From positions 1-18,541 of the forward strand of contig DORE01000137.1 of the NCBI GenBank assembly GCA_003514305.1: 18,541 bases of DNA, written 5' to 3'. Shown here one piece after another: positions 7,696 to 15,564 of the stretch. The notes below the pieces were generated by a model that was given only the letters and a program-made list of their open reading frames with translations, had not been told where the DNA came from and did not search any database. The DNA is from Gammaproteobacteria bacterium. GTDB taxonomy: Bacteria; Pseudomonadota; Gammaproteobacteria; Pseudomonadales; Pseudohongiellaceae. Positions within the stretch are counted from its first letter, which is position 1. Every line of letters begins with the position of its first letter. The position numbers were made by a program, and so were the translations under genes.

Positions 7696-8955
7696 TTATT
7701 CTTGCCTGAGCGCCTCAGCGGGCTGAATCCGAGCAGCACGGCGCGCAGGTATGATTGTTGCGATAAAAGCCAATAAAAACACCCCCACAACCACATAGAC
7801 AAGATCTAGCCATTCAACTTTTGAGGGTAGATAGTCAATTGGATAGACATCTGCACTCAACAACTGCAAGTTAAAAAAAGATTCTAGCCAGCCAGCAAAT
7901 TCGGTCACATTCATAGCCCCTAGGATTCCGAAAAATAGTCCGAAGGCGGTGCCAATCAAGCCTATTAAGCAGCCTTGCCAAAGAAAAACCTTCATTACGA
8001 TTTTCGGGCTTGCCCCCAACGTGCGCAATATAGCAATGTCGGCCCGCTTATCCCTGACAATCATCATCAAGCTCACGACCAGATTAAACGCAGCGACAGA
8101 GACCAACAACCAAAGCATAAAAGCGATGATATTCCGCGAAAAACGAATATTGTCGTAGATTGCACCTAACTGAAGCGTCCAAGATTCAATGGAAAAGGAA
8201 GTGGGCAGGAAAGAATCAAGCTCTGCGGCAACTCGATCAGCCGATAATGCATCTTCAAGGCGCAAATGGAGCGCATTCTGAGGGGACGTCAATTTAAACA
8301 GCGCACGAGCTGCTTGCTGATTAACAATAACGTAAGCTTCATCGAGATCTTTAGTACCAACCCTAAAAATCCCAACTACATCGAACTTGCGAAAATTTGC
8401 CAGTGTAACGAGAGGATTAATAGAAACCGATGACGAATACAGTGTTAATTGATCGCCTGTTTCAACTCCAATACTTTCTGCCAATGACTCGCCAATGACA
8501 ATACCCCAACGGTTAGATTGAAGATCCTGCAATCTGCCCGATATAAAGTAATTTTCTAGAACAGAGTCACTGTTGTTTTCTTTATTATCAACGCCATTTA
8601 TAAGCACTCCTTTATTTCCAAAGCGGCCAGAAACAACGCCTGCGGCTTGCACAACATGCGAGATTGACGACAATTCAAGCCTCGTTCCTAACTGTCCAGC
8701 GACTGACTCCCATTCCGATTGTCGCAGGGGTTCATCTGCGTAAAGTGTAACATGCGGGACTATTCCAAGTATTGTTTGACGCATCTCTCGGTCAAATCCA
8801 TTCATGACCGAAAGAACCAAAATTAAAATCGCGACGCTTAACGATAATCCAAACACAGCAACTGCAGACATAAACGAGACCAGATGGCTGCTCTTCCCAA
8901 CGCTCACGTATCGGACAGCGAGGTATCGAGAAAAAGAAACGGGTGACTCATTCAT
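7696..8955 (-). CDS. lolE: Lipoprotein-releasing system transmembrane protein LolE
   Basis: LolE forms, with LolC and two LolD subunits, the inner-membrane ABC machine that extracts mature lipoproteins and hands them to LolA. The 419-residue protein (E. coli LolE 414) has one N-terminal helix (about 24-51) ending in SVMNGFDREMRQ, a large periplasmic domain (about 52-270), and three C-terminal helices with the DIAILRTLGAS loop and the final IIPARRAARIQPAEAL. The segment LSADVYPIDYLPSKVEWLDL closely resembles E. coli LolE rather than LolC, and it is the last gene in the C-D-E order. I chose the ATG at 8955, overlapping lolD by eight bases (ATGAATGA). Further in-frame starts exist upstream inside lolD up to 9015 but add non-family residues. 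Confidence 0.92.
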   Translation of the reverse strand: MNESPVSFSRYLAVRYVSVGKSSHLVSFMSAVAVFGLSLSVAILILVLSVMNGFDREMRQTILGIVPHVTLYADEPLRQSEWESVAGQLGTRLELSSISHVVQAAGVVSGRFGNKGVLINGVDNKENNSDSVLENYFISGRLQDLQSNRWGIVIGESLAESIGVETGDQLTLYSSSVSINPLVTLANFRKFDVVGIFRVGTKDLDEAYVIVNQQAARALFKLTSPQNALHLRLEDALSADRVAAELDSFLPTSFSIESWTLQLGAIYDNIRFSRNIIAFMLWLLVSVAAFNLVVSLMMIVRDKRADIAILRTLGASPKIVMKVFLWQGCLIGLIGTAFGLFFGILGAMNVTEFAGWLESFFNLQLLSADVYPIDYLPSKVEWLDLVYVVVGVFLLAFIATIIPARRAARIQPAEALRQE

Positions 8956-9622
8956 GAAGCATGCCATCCCGCAAAAAAAGTTTACGATCGAGCGTATCGG
9001 CAAAGGCCTCATCATGCGTTACGACGATATAACTAATGCCTAGCTTTTCATTAAGTTCAGACATCAAGCTTTGTACACTGAGAGCGGTGTTGCGATCTAA
9101 ATTGCCAGTCGGCTCATCGAGCAAGACACAAGCAGGCTCTGTGACCAACGCGCGAGCAATCGCAATGCGTTGACGCTCTCCACCGGAAAGTTCTGAAGGC
9201 TTATGTTGCGCTCGATCCTTCAAGCCAACCCGCTCCAAAATATTTTGGCTTTTATGCAAGGCCTTCTGCCAGGTAAATCCACCAATCAACAAAGGCATTG
9301 CTATGTTTTCCAGGGCATTGAATTCAGCGAGCAAATGATGGAATTGATAGACGAAACCGAGATGAAGATTTCGCAGTTGACCGCGCTCTGTTTCATCTAC
9401 CTCAGCCATATCCTTTCCAGCCACTATGACTCTTCCGCGGGAAGGCAGATCTAATCCTCCGAGCAAGTTTAGTAAGGTCGTCTTACCTGAACCAGAGGTG
9501 CCCAAAATCGCGAGCTGCTCTCCTTCTCGCAGCTGGAGAGAGATCTCCTTCAGCACTTCTATCTGTTGCGGCCCTTCGGTATAGGTTTTACCGAGATTTA
9601 AGCATTCAAGTACTACAGGCAC
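8948..9622 (-). CDS. lolD: Lipoprotein-releasing system ATP-binding protein LolD
   Basis: LolD is the ATPase that powers release of outer-membrane lipoproteins by LolCE. The 224-residue protein has Walker A GTSGSGKTT (41-49), a Q-loop in LGFVYQFHHLLAEFNALENI (the LolD-typical segment, about 88-107), signature LSGGERQR (145-152), Walker B CVLLDEP (165-171), the D-loop GNLD and switch His203 in VTHD. It starts with GTG at 9622, 19 bases after the lolC stop; only a weak GTGAG ribosome-binding site is visible, so coupling to lolC is likely. Its stop overlaps the lolE start. The MacB-type ABC family is close, but flanking LolC/LolE proteins settle the call. Confidence 0.96.
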   Translation of the reverse strand: MPVVLECLNLGKTYTEGPQQIEVLKEISLQLREGEQLAILGTSGSGKTTLLNLLGGLDLPSRGRVIVAGKDMAEVDETERGQLRNLHLGFVYQFHHLLAEFNALENIAMPLLIGGFTWQKALHKSQNILERVGLKDRAQHKPSELSGGERQRIAIARALVTEPACVLLDEPTGNLDRNTALSVQSLMSELNEKLGISYIVVTHDEAFADTLDRKLFLRDGMLHE

Positions 9623-9641
9623 AATTTACACTCACTAAACG

Positions 9642-10874
9642 CTATTCGTAACGCAAAACTTGCGCCGGCTGAATGCAGCTTGCGCGGTAAGCCGGATATA
9701 AGGTCGATAAAAAACAGATGGTTAGAGCTGCAATGCAAACAAATAAAACCTCAGAGGAAATCACTTTTGTTTGCAGGTGCGACAAAAGATATACATTCGC
9801 CCCCTCGATATTGGAGTTAATGAACCGCTCCACCGCTAGACTCAAATCAGTAATGTAATGAGCTAAGCCCAGGCCCAATACAGCGCCTAACACAGTCCCC
9901 ACGATTCCTGCAATCAAGCCTTGCACCATAAAAATCCACATAATGGTCGCCTGACTGGCTCCCATGGTCCGAAGTATTGCAATATCTGCACTTTTATTGG
10001 ACACGAACATCACCAGCGTGGAGATAATATTGACCGCACCGATAACCACAATCATGAGCAGCATAAAAGCAGTCAGAAATTTTTCCATGTTCAGCGCATT
10101 AAACAGGCTGGCCTGAACTTCGTTCCATGGAGTGACTTCGAGATCTGGATGATTCGCAAATACCTGAGCCGCAATTTCGCCGGCACGGTCTATGTCGCTT
10201 ACTCTCAACCTAAGGCGCATGTCGGCACCAAGCTCATTAGCGAAGAGGCTCTCCGCGGAGGCCAATGAAACCAGCGCTATATTATGGTTACTGTAAAGCC
10301 CGAAATCTGCAAAACCAACCACCTTAGCTCCCTGCCCTTGAGCTAGACTCCTGTTCAATAAGCTCTCGAGACTCAACATGCTTACCTGCGCGGAGCTAAA
10401 AACTCCCAGCCGTCCCGCTAGACCACCCCCAAGAATGACTCCGTCTGTCTTATCTAGACCGACGAGCAGTTCCGAGAGTGTCGAACTGTCTTCGTCATTC
10501 ACCGATGGCTCCAGCGCCGGGTTAACGCCTCGCACAGTTATGAACGCAGTTTCCCCTTGATGAGTAATACTCGCTTCAGATTCGATAAAAGGTGCGGCCG
10601 CGACCACTTGGTCTGAGCTAAGTGCAAGTTCGCGTAGTGCAGGCCAATTTCTCTGCAACGCCGGGCCCGATATCGTTACATGAGGCACTGACTTAAGTGC
10701 TTCCGCCCTAAGCGTAGCTATTGAGCCGTTTATCACAGCTAGCGCAACGATTAGAATGAGGACGCCAAGCGTCACACCAAGTACGGATATCAACGAAACA
10801 AACGAGAGGAGCAGACTGTGCTTGTGCGCCAACGAAAAACGTATTCCTACAAGTAGGGGAAGTGATCTAAACAT
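9642..10874 (-). CDS. lolC: Lipoprotein-releasing system transmembrane protein LolC
   Basis: This 410-residue permease subunit (E. coli LolC 399) has the LolC/E architecture: an N-terminal helix (about 22-50), a periplasmic domain to about residue 260, then three helices containing ADIAILRTMGAS and ending STLYPAYRASCIQPAQVLRYE, whose LRYE terminus matches E. coli LolC. The usual MNGFERE after helix 1 reads INGSIATLRAE here. It stands first in the C-D-E order. In some groups a single LolF-like pair replaces C and E, so the C/E distinction is by resemblance. An AAGGTGA ribosome-binding site precedes the ATG. It lies 92 bases after the recombinase gene with no terminator seen between them, so they may share a transcript. 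I found no convincing promoter in that gap. Confidence 0.92.
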   Translation of the reverse strand: MFRSLPLLVGIRFSLAHKHSLLLSFVSLISVLGVTLGVLILIVALAVINGSIATLRAEALKSVPHVTISGPALQRNWPALRELALSSDQVVAAAPFIESEASITHQGETAFITVRGVNPALEPSVNDEDSSTLSELLVGLDKTDGVILGGGLAGRLGVFSSAQVSMLSLESLLNRSLAQGQGAKVVGFADFGLYSNHNIALVSLASAESLFANELGADMRLRLRVSDIDRAGEIAAQVFANHPDLEVTPWNEVQASLFNALNMEKFLTAFMLLMIVVIGAVNIISTLVMFVSNKSADIAILRTMGASQATIMWIFMVQGLIAGIVGTVLGAVLGLGLAHYITDLSLAVERFINSNIEGANVYLLSHLQTKVISSEVLFVCIAALTICFLSTLYPAYRASCIQPAQVLRYE

Positions 10875-10966
10875 TCAGAGGCAATCACCTTGCAGGTTGA
10901 CAGAGCTGGCTATCGAGCTTCTTGGGCTGCTCGACAGCGCGAACTCTGATTCCAGAATCGCTGAGC

Positions 10967-11647
10967 CTAAACGTGATCTGCGTGACGTTGCAATAGCCGC
11001 TGCACCGTCTTAAAACTGATTGGCATTACAGGCGTGGAAACTTCGCTTGATATTGCCCTCAGTGATTTCCCATCCCTTTTCAGCTCGAAAATTCTTTTTA
11101 GAACCCTTTGCTCCATCGGGTTTTCGATCAAGCGGCCATTATCGTGAATCATATACCCGAACGGACGACTTCCGCCCAAATAGCGTCCTTGCTGTTTCTG
11201 ACGTTGTTTGACTCCCTTTATTCGCTCAGCTGACTTACGCCTTTCGAGTGCCGAAAAAAGCGCAACAGCACTACTTACACTTACTGTGAGGTCAGGGTCG
11301 GTGATATCTCCCCCGAGCTCGACAACATGCAGTGCGATTTGACTCTTCGCAAAAAGCTTGATCAGGTGCAGCGCTTCTTGACTCGAACTGACAACACGTT
11401 CAAGCCGGCTGCACAGCAATATATCTCCGGGATTCATCGCTTCAAGCAACAGTTTTCCGCGCTCACGACTGACGAATTCCTGATTCCATCGGCAATTAAA
11501 TTCGGTAATGGTCTCTGTCATGTACCATCCGTGCTGCAAACAATATGTTTGAATGCTCAATAGTTCAGGCTCCAGAATACTGTTCAAACGGTCCTGGTCC
11601 ATCGAGTCTTCCAGCTCGGATGTTCTGCAGTAGGCGTAGATGGTCAT
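10967..11647 (-). CDS. Serine recombinase (resolvase/invertase family), solitary
   Basis: The 226-residue protein has the resolvase N-terminal domain: YAYCRTS (4-10) with Arg8 and the likely nucleophile Ser10, GDILLCSRLERV (74-85), and a long helix with ALERRKSAERIKGVKQRQKQQGRYLGGSRPFGY (133-165) that resembles the E-helix and linker of small serine recombinases. A C-terminal part with FELKRDGKSLRAIS and FKTVQRLLQ looks like a helix-turn-helix for DNA binding. Compared with gamma-delta resolvase LDRLGRDT, this protein reads LERVVSSS: Arg68 is kept (Arg84 here), while the position of active-site Arg71 is Ser87. I chose the ATG at 11647 over a GTG at 11665 because an AGAGGA site precedes it. 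No transposase, terminal repeats or invertible segment is visible nearby, so its substrate is unknown. Confidence 0.85.
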   Translation of the reverse strand: MTIYAYCRTSELEDSMDQDRLNSILEPELLSIQTYCLQHGWYMTETITEFNCRWNQEFVSRERGKLLLEAMNPGDILLCSRLERVVSSSQEALHLIKLFAKSQIALHVVELGGDITDPDLTVSVSSAVALFSALERRKSAERIKGVKQRQKQQGRYLGGSRPFGYMIHDNGRLIENPMEQRVLKRIFELKRDGKSLRAISSEVSTPVMPISFKTVQRLLQRHADHV

Positions 11648-12039
11648 CGTCGAAAGTCCTCTCACCGGTTGGATCGAAATCCAACTCGGCCCACTTAAAA
11701 GAAATGAAGGTCACGTAACGCTTTGATAAGGCAAAGCGGGCTAACATTCTGATTTTCTGTGCTTTTCAGACAAAACACTGAATCGCCACACGCCAAACAT
11801 TCCTATGGATGAAGCTGAGATTCTAAATCTATCGCGCGCGTGTTGTGTCTGTGTAAAGTCAAAGCCACGACCCTCTATTCAAGCACAGCATTATGTTCGA
11901 ATCAAGGTATCGTTGCTCAGCTACAAATCTCAGAAAACACTCAACTCTCCTTGAAACACATCCTTACGATATGCGTTTCAAAACACTCCCCATATTATTG
12001 TTTTCGATAAATTTTTTACACGACTTATCTGCTCCTTCA
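11648..12039. other. Divergent intergenic region between recombinase and rne promoter
   Basis: Roughly 390 bases lie between the recombinase start and the candidate rne promoter. Apart from the hairpin at 11668-11685, I see no gene, tRNA, terminator or strong promoter. Short open frames on both strands lack ribosome-binding sites and family resemblance. In E. coli and Pseudomonas the divergent neighbour of rne is rluC, and no trace of it is recognisable here. Confidence 0.5.
11668..11685 (-). promoter_or_regulatory. Perfect 7-bp inverted repeat with TTCG loop ahead of the recombinase gene
   Basis: On the minus strand GTTGGAT, TTCG, ATCCAAC forms a 7-bp stem with a UUCG tetraloop, ending 20 bases before the recombinase ATG and just before its AGAGGA ribosome-binding site. 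As RNA it could affect translation. As DNA its symmetry could be a binding site for the recombinase, since resolvases often bind and repress their own promoter region. Both roles are inference. Confidence 0.55.
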
Positions 12040-12068
12040 TTGTGTATTTCATGCAGTTTTGGTAAGAT
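12040..12068 (+). promoter_or_regulatory. Candidate extended -10 promoter for rne
   Basis: TTGTGT (12040-12045), a 17-base spacer and TAAGAT (12063-12068) preceded by TGG make an extended -10 type sigma70 promoter. A start near 12075 would give a leader of about 640 bases, longer than the 361-base leader of E. coli rne. A second, weaker -10-like CATAAT lies at 12509-12514. Experimental start sites are unknown. Confidence 0.4.
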
Positions 12069-12247
12069 CGGCACGCTAGACAGTTGGATGCGCAGACTGG
12101 AAGAAGAAAATAGGCGTAAAATAAGAAGAACTGCCTGTTCGCGCCTGACAAGGCGTTTGAATCGTTGCGTTAAATTCTACTACCCCTTCCGCATCTGAGG
12201 GTTGACCAGAACCAGATAGAGACTGAGAGCTAATTAGGTATAGGATC

Positions 12248-12295
12248 GCGCTAAAAACGAGAGGCGTAACTAGAAGTCACGTTATCGTTCAGCGC
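12248..12295 (+). other. Stem-loop 1 in rne leader
   Basis: GCGCT (12248-12252) pairs with AGCGC (12291-12295), AACGA (12256-12260) with TCGTT (12285-12289), and TAAC (12267-12270) with GTTA (12281-12284). This gives an interrupted stem of 14 pairs with internal loops. Confidence 0.5.
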
Positions 12296-12441
12296 AGGAT
12301 TGAGCAAGTGCAAAGAGCTAAGGTGCTCACCTGATTATAGCAGCCTTCACCACAGGACATAAACTGAACATCGCGATGGGTAACCGTAATTGAGTGACTC
12401 GCGCAAAGTGACAGATACCGTAGATCGAGTATTCGTAAAAG

Positions 12442-12475
12442 CCCGCGCCAGTGATCCGAGAGATCAAGCGCAGGG
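12442..12475 (+). other. Stem-loop 2 in rne leader
   Basis: CCC (12442-12444) pairs with GGG (12473-12475), GCGC (12445-12448) with GCGC (12468-12471), and TGATC (12452-12456) with GATCA (12462-12466). The loop is CGAGA, with small bulges between the blocks. Confidence 0.55.
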
Positions 12476-12556
12476 TGAAGCAGGAAGTTTCAATTTTTAC
12501 AGTAAGAACATAATCTCAGGGGAATTGGTCAACGTTACCCCCAGCAAGTAAACACC

Positions 12557-12577
12557 AGCCGCGTTTTTTGTGCGGCT
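12557..12577 (+). other. Stem-loop 3 in rne leader, U-rich loop
   Basis: AGCCGC (12557-12562) pairs perfectly with GCGGCT (12572-12577) around the nine-base loop GTTTTTTGT. A single-stranded U-rich loop is a plausible RNase E contact. The lack of a U-run after the stem argues against a terminator. Confidence 0.55.
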
Positions 12578-12714
12578 CAAGCTGATTACATGATTACTGT
12601 ATGCTTTGCCTCTTGCCCGTTGTTATTGTGGCAACCAATCGGCATAGATTTCTGCTCCTTTCTGAATACACTCTTTCGGTTTTCTGTTCCATAAATTAAA
12701 GGAACATAAACTCG

Positions 12715-15474
12715 ATGAAACGCATGCTTATCAACGCGTCGCAGGAAGAGGAACTTCGTGTTGCTCTTGTTGACGGACAGCGTCTGTATGATCTGGATAT
12801 TGAAAATAGAACCAGGATCCAGAAGAAAGCCAACATATATAAAGGTAAAATCACCCGTGTAGAACCCAGTCTCGAAGCCGCATTCGTGGACTTCGGCGCG
12901 GAGCGCCATGGGTTTTTGCCTCTAAAAGAAATTTCTCGCCAATACTTCAAGTCTGATGCTCCTCGTCAGGACGAAAAAAGCACTATCAAAGACCTGATCG
13001 CTGAGGGTGCAGAAATCATCGTACAGGTCGAAAAGGAAGAGCGAGGCAACAAAGGTGCAGCGCTGACCACTTTTATCAGCTTGGCAGGCCGCTATCTCGT
13101 ACTGATGCCAAACAACCCAAAAGCTGGCGGTATTTCTCGACGTATTGAGGGAGATGACCGTTCTGAAATCCGAGAGGCCCTCAGGAGCCTGGAAATCCCT
13201 GACAGCATGGGCCTGATAGTGAGGACCGCAGGAGTTGGCAAGGAACATGAGGAGTTGCAGTGGGACCTGGATTATTTATTGGCCCTCTGGGATTCTATTC
13301 AGGAAGCAGGAGCGCAAGGAACCTCACCTTTTCTGGTTTTCGCCGAGAGCAACGTAATTATCAGGACTATCCGTGATTATCTGAGAAAGGACATCGGAGA
13401 GGTACTCATAGACACCGAGGAATCTCACGCAGAAGCATTAAGTTTTATCCAGCAGGTGATGCCTCAATATGAAAGCCGGATCAAGCTTTACGACGATAAG
13501 TTGCCTTTATTTAACAGATATCAGATTGAATCACAGATAGAAAGTGCCTTTGGAAGGGAGGTCAGCCTCCCCTCTGGGGGCTCAGTTGTCATTGATCCGA
13601 CAGAGGCCCTGATTTCGATTGATATCAACTCGTCACGGGCAACACGGGGAGCTGACATTGAGGAAACAGCACTAAATACTAATCTTGAGGCCGCGGATGA
13701 GATCGCCAGACAGCTCCGCTTGCGCGATATGGGCGGATTGGTTGTCATCGACTTTATCGATATGAATTCGAACCGAAATCAAAGAGAAGTCGAAAATCGC
13801 ATGCGCGAAGCACTCGAGAGTGATAGGGCACGGGTCCAGGTCGGACGGATTTCTCGATTCGGATTGTTAGAAATGTCACGGCAGCGCCTGCGTCCGTCTT
13901 TAGGAGAAACTCAGGCCATAGTTTGCCCTCGATGCAGCGGACAGGGCACTATTCGTGACATTGAATCACTATCTTTATCAATTTTAAGGATCATTCAAGA
14001 GGAAGCTAACAAACAGAAGAGCCTTGAAGTAAAAGCAACCGTTCCCTTGGTCGTCTCTTCCTACCTGCTGAACGAAAAACGTTCCGCACTGTCAGAAATC
14101 GAATCGCAAAGCAATACTAGAGTGGTTATTGTCCCTAATCCAGAAATGCAGACTCCGCACTATGAAATAATCGGAGTCAACAAACATGCTGAAACCTATG
14201 AGGTTGATGCTTCCTCTGAGCCAGCCATAGCGGCGCAGAAAATTAAGCCAGACACTGAACAGCCCGCAGTACAAAAACCAACTGTCAGCAATGCACCGCC
14301 TATCCGCACTCCGCCTCCGAAAAAAGGAATCCTCGAAGCTATCCTCGCAGGTATCGCCAGCTTGTTCTCTGGCTCAGAAAAAGAAGAACAGTCACAGACC
14401 GAGGGAAGAGCGGCGAATCTACGCAGCACTCGGAACAAGCGTTCCCGAAATCAAAGAGGGCAGCAGACGCGTCGCTCAGAGAAGCGTGAAGCACGCGACG
14501 ACGTGACAAAAAACTCAAGAGATCAAAAGCGGAGGAAACCTCAACAAAAAACAGAAAAAGCTTCTGATGGAAGCGTCAGTTCCGGACCAAGCAAGCGCCA
14601 GGACCGAGATTCAAAGGCAACAAGAGATGCCCAAGATCAAAGAAATGGCAAAGCGAATCGCAGTCAAAGTCGGCGTCGACGTTCTAATCAAGATGAGCGA
14701 GCCCAGGAGAAAAACAGACCTGACCAAAAAGCAGGGCCCGGCGACCATCCGAACATAGAAAAGTCAGATTCGGCCGCGAGGCGCTCTGGTGACAAGCGAC
14801 CAAGAAATACCAGTCAGAGAAGACGAGGACCGCGTTCACACGACGCTGTAGTCGAGAATACCGCAGCAGACAGCATCGAGTCCGCGGTTTTGATACAAGC
14901 GCCGAGTACACAAACAAATTCGCAAAGCGCTGTTACACCCCTTCCAGATTTAGCAGAGACAGAAAGCAAGGCAAGCGGCGGGCGCAAGCCTGCGTCTGAT
15001 AGACACACAGAAGACGCTAATAACAGCAAGAATGATGTTTCATCTGCGAAGTCAGCTTCTCCCACAGCCAAGCCTCGTAATGACGTCTCTTCTGCACGTC
15101 CATCAGCAAACACAAAGCTCATTGTGGAAGAGCCGGTGTCTCAAAAGACTTCGAAGGACACCGCATCCCAGCTTAAGCAAGATAACGCTGATGGAAATTT
15201 GCAAGCAAATGCCGTAGATGGATCAGAATCGCCGTTGCCGAAAAGCTATACGCAGGGTGGACCAACGTCCTCGAGAAACAATCACGCAAAAAAGAGTATG
15301 TCGTCGCAGTCAGATGCTGTTATAGCTCAGCCGCACCAGAACGAGGGTATTACTGAAGATAATGTTTCTGGAGCATCAGAGAGTTCCAGTCAGAAATCAC
15401 AGCCAACTACGCCCGCTGGTGGACGAGCACCAAATGACCCGAGGGAAGTTAAGAAAAGACAGCAAAGCTCTTGA
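12715..15474 (+). CDS. rne: Ribonuclease E
   Basis: RNase E is the essential endoribonuclease that starts mRNA decay and matures rRNA and tRNA, scaffolding the degradosome at the inner membrane. The 919-residue protein (E. coli 1061) begins MKRMLINASQEEELRVALVD, almost as in E. coli. An S1 RNA-binding domain lies near 39-119. The DNase I-like domain carries Asp303 (SIDIN) and Asp346 (VIDFIDM), and the Zn-link CPRCSG has Cys404 and Cys407; all four positions equal E. coli numbering. After about residue 510 the chain is low-complexity. Residues 537-553 (KGILEAILAGIASLFSG) match the amphipathic membrane-anchor segment A, followed by an Arg/Lys-rich RNA-binding region. NDVSSA is repeated at 773 and 789. 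The tail ends GRAPNDPREVKKR, resembling Pseudomonas RNase E rather than the E. coli PNPase-binding end. A long structured leader precedes it. Confidence 0.98.
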   Translation: MKRMLINASQEEELRVALVDGQRLYDLDIENRTRIQKKANIYKGKITRVEPSLEAAFVDFGAERHGFLPLKEISRQYFKSDAPRQDEKSTIKDLIAEGAEIIVQVEKEERGNKGAALTTFISLAGRYLVLMPNNPKAGGISRRIEGDDRSEIREALRSLEIPDSMGLIVRTAGVGKEHEELQWDLDYLLALWDSIQEAGAQGTSPFLVFAESNVIIRTIRDYLRKDIGEVLIDTEESHAEALSFIQQVMPQYESRIKLYDDKLPLFNRYQIESQIESAFGREVSLPSGGSVVIDPTEALISIDINSSRATRGADIEETALNTNLEAADEIARQLRLRDMGGLVVIDFIDMNSNRNQREVENRMREALESDRARVQVGRISRFGLLEMSRQRLRPSLGETQAIVCPRCSGQGTIRDIESLSLSILRIIQEEANKQKSLEVKATVPLVVSSYLLNEKRSALSEIESQSNTRVVIVPNPEMQTPHYEIIGVNKHAETYEVDASSEPAIAAQKIKPDTEQPAVQKPTVSNAPPIRTPPPKKGILEAILAGIASLFSGSEKEEQSQTEGRAANLRSTRNKRSRNQRGQQTRRSEKREARDDVTKNSRDQKRRKPQQKTEKASDGSVSSGPSKRQDRDSKATRDAQDQRNGKANRSQSRRRRSNQDERAQEKNRPDQKAGPGDHPNIEKSDSAARRSGDKRPRNTSQRRRGPRSHDAVVENTAADSIESAVLIQAPSTQTNSQSAVTPLPDLAETESKASGGRKPASDRHTEDANNSKNDVSSAKSASPTAKPRNDVSSARPSANTKLIVEEPVSQKTSKDTASQLKQDNADGNLQANAVDGSESPLPKSYTQGGPTSSRNNHAKKSMSSQSDAVIAQPHQNEGITEDNVSGASESSSQKSQPTTPAGGRAPNDPREVKKRQQSS

Positions 15475-15510
15475 TATACTAGAACCAAGGTAGAAAACTC
15501 GACCGTATAA

Positions 15511-15534
15511 AAGCCCGGCATAGCCGGGCCTTTT
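15511..15534. terminator. Bidirectional intrinsic terminator between rne and etfA
   Basis: GCCCGGC (15513-15519), loop ATA, GCCGGGC (15523-15529), then CTTTT on the plus strand. The minus strand reads the same stem followed by TTTTAT. It lies 38 bases after the rne stop and 35 bases beyond the etfA stop, so it can end both convergent transcripts. Confidence 0.9.
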
Positions 15535-15564
15535 GCCCAATAAAAAGTGAACCTGGTAAGTAAC

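Larger units (their letters stand above)
12069..12714 (+). promoter_or_regulatory. Long structured 5' leader of rne
   Basis: No gene is recognisable in these 646 bases, but several stem-loops are. In E. coli the rne leader folds into hairpins that RNase E senses to control its own mRNA, and structured rne leaders have been described in pseudomonads. By position and structure this stretch is a candidate for the same kind of autoregulation. The three clearest stems are listed separately. The ribosome-binding site is the AAAGGAA about 14 bases before the ATG. Confidence 0.5.

Noticed and set aside
11565..11747. 60-codon minus-strand frame overlapping the recombinase start
   Set aside because: It runs through the recombinase N-terminus in another phase, has no ribosome-binding site and no recognisable family.
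11893..12198. 101-codon plus-strand frame upstream of rne
   Set aside because: No ribosome-binding site, unusual composition, and it spans the candidate rne promoter; most likely a chance frame.
12186..12500. Possible tRNA or RNase P RNA in the rne leader
   Set aside because: No cloverleaf, TPsiC-like motif or RNase P core sequence is visible; only simple stems are.
12557..12577. Stem with T-rich loop considered as a terminator
   Set aside because: The T-run is in the loop, not after the stem, so it is not an intrinsic terminator.
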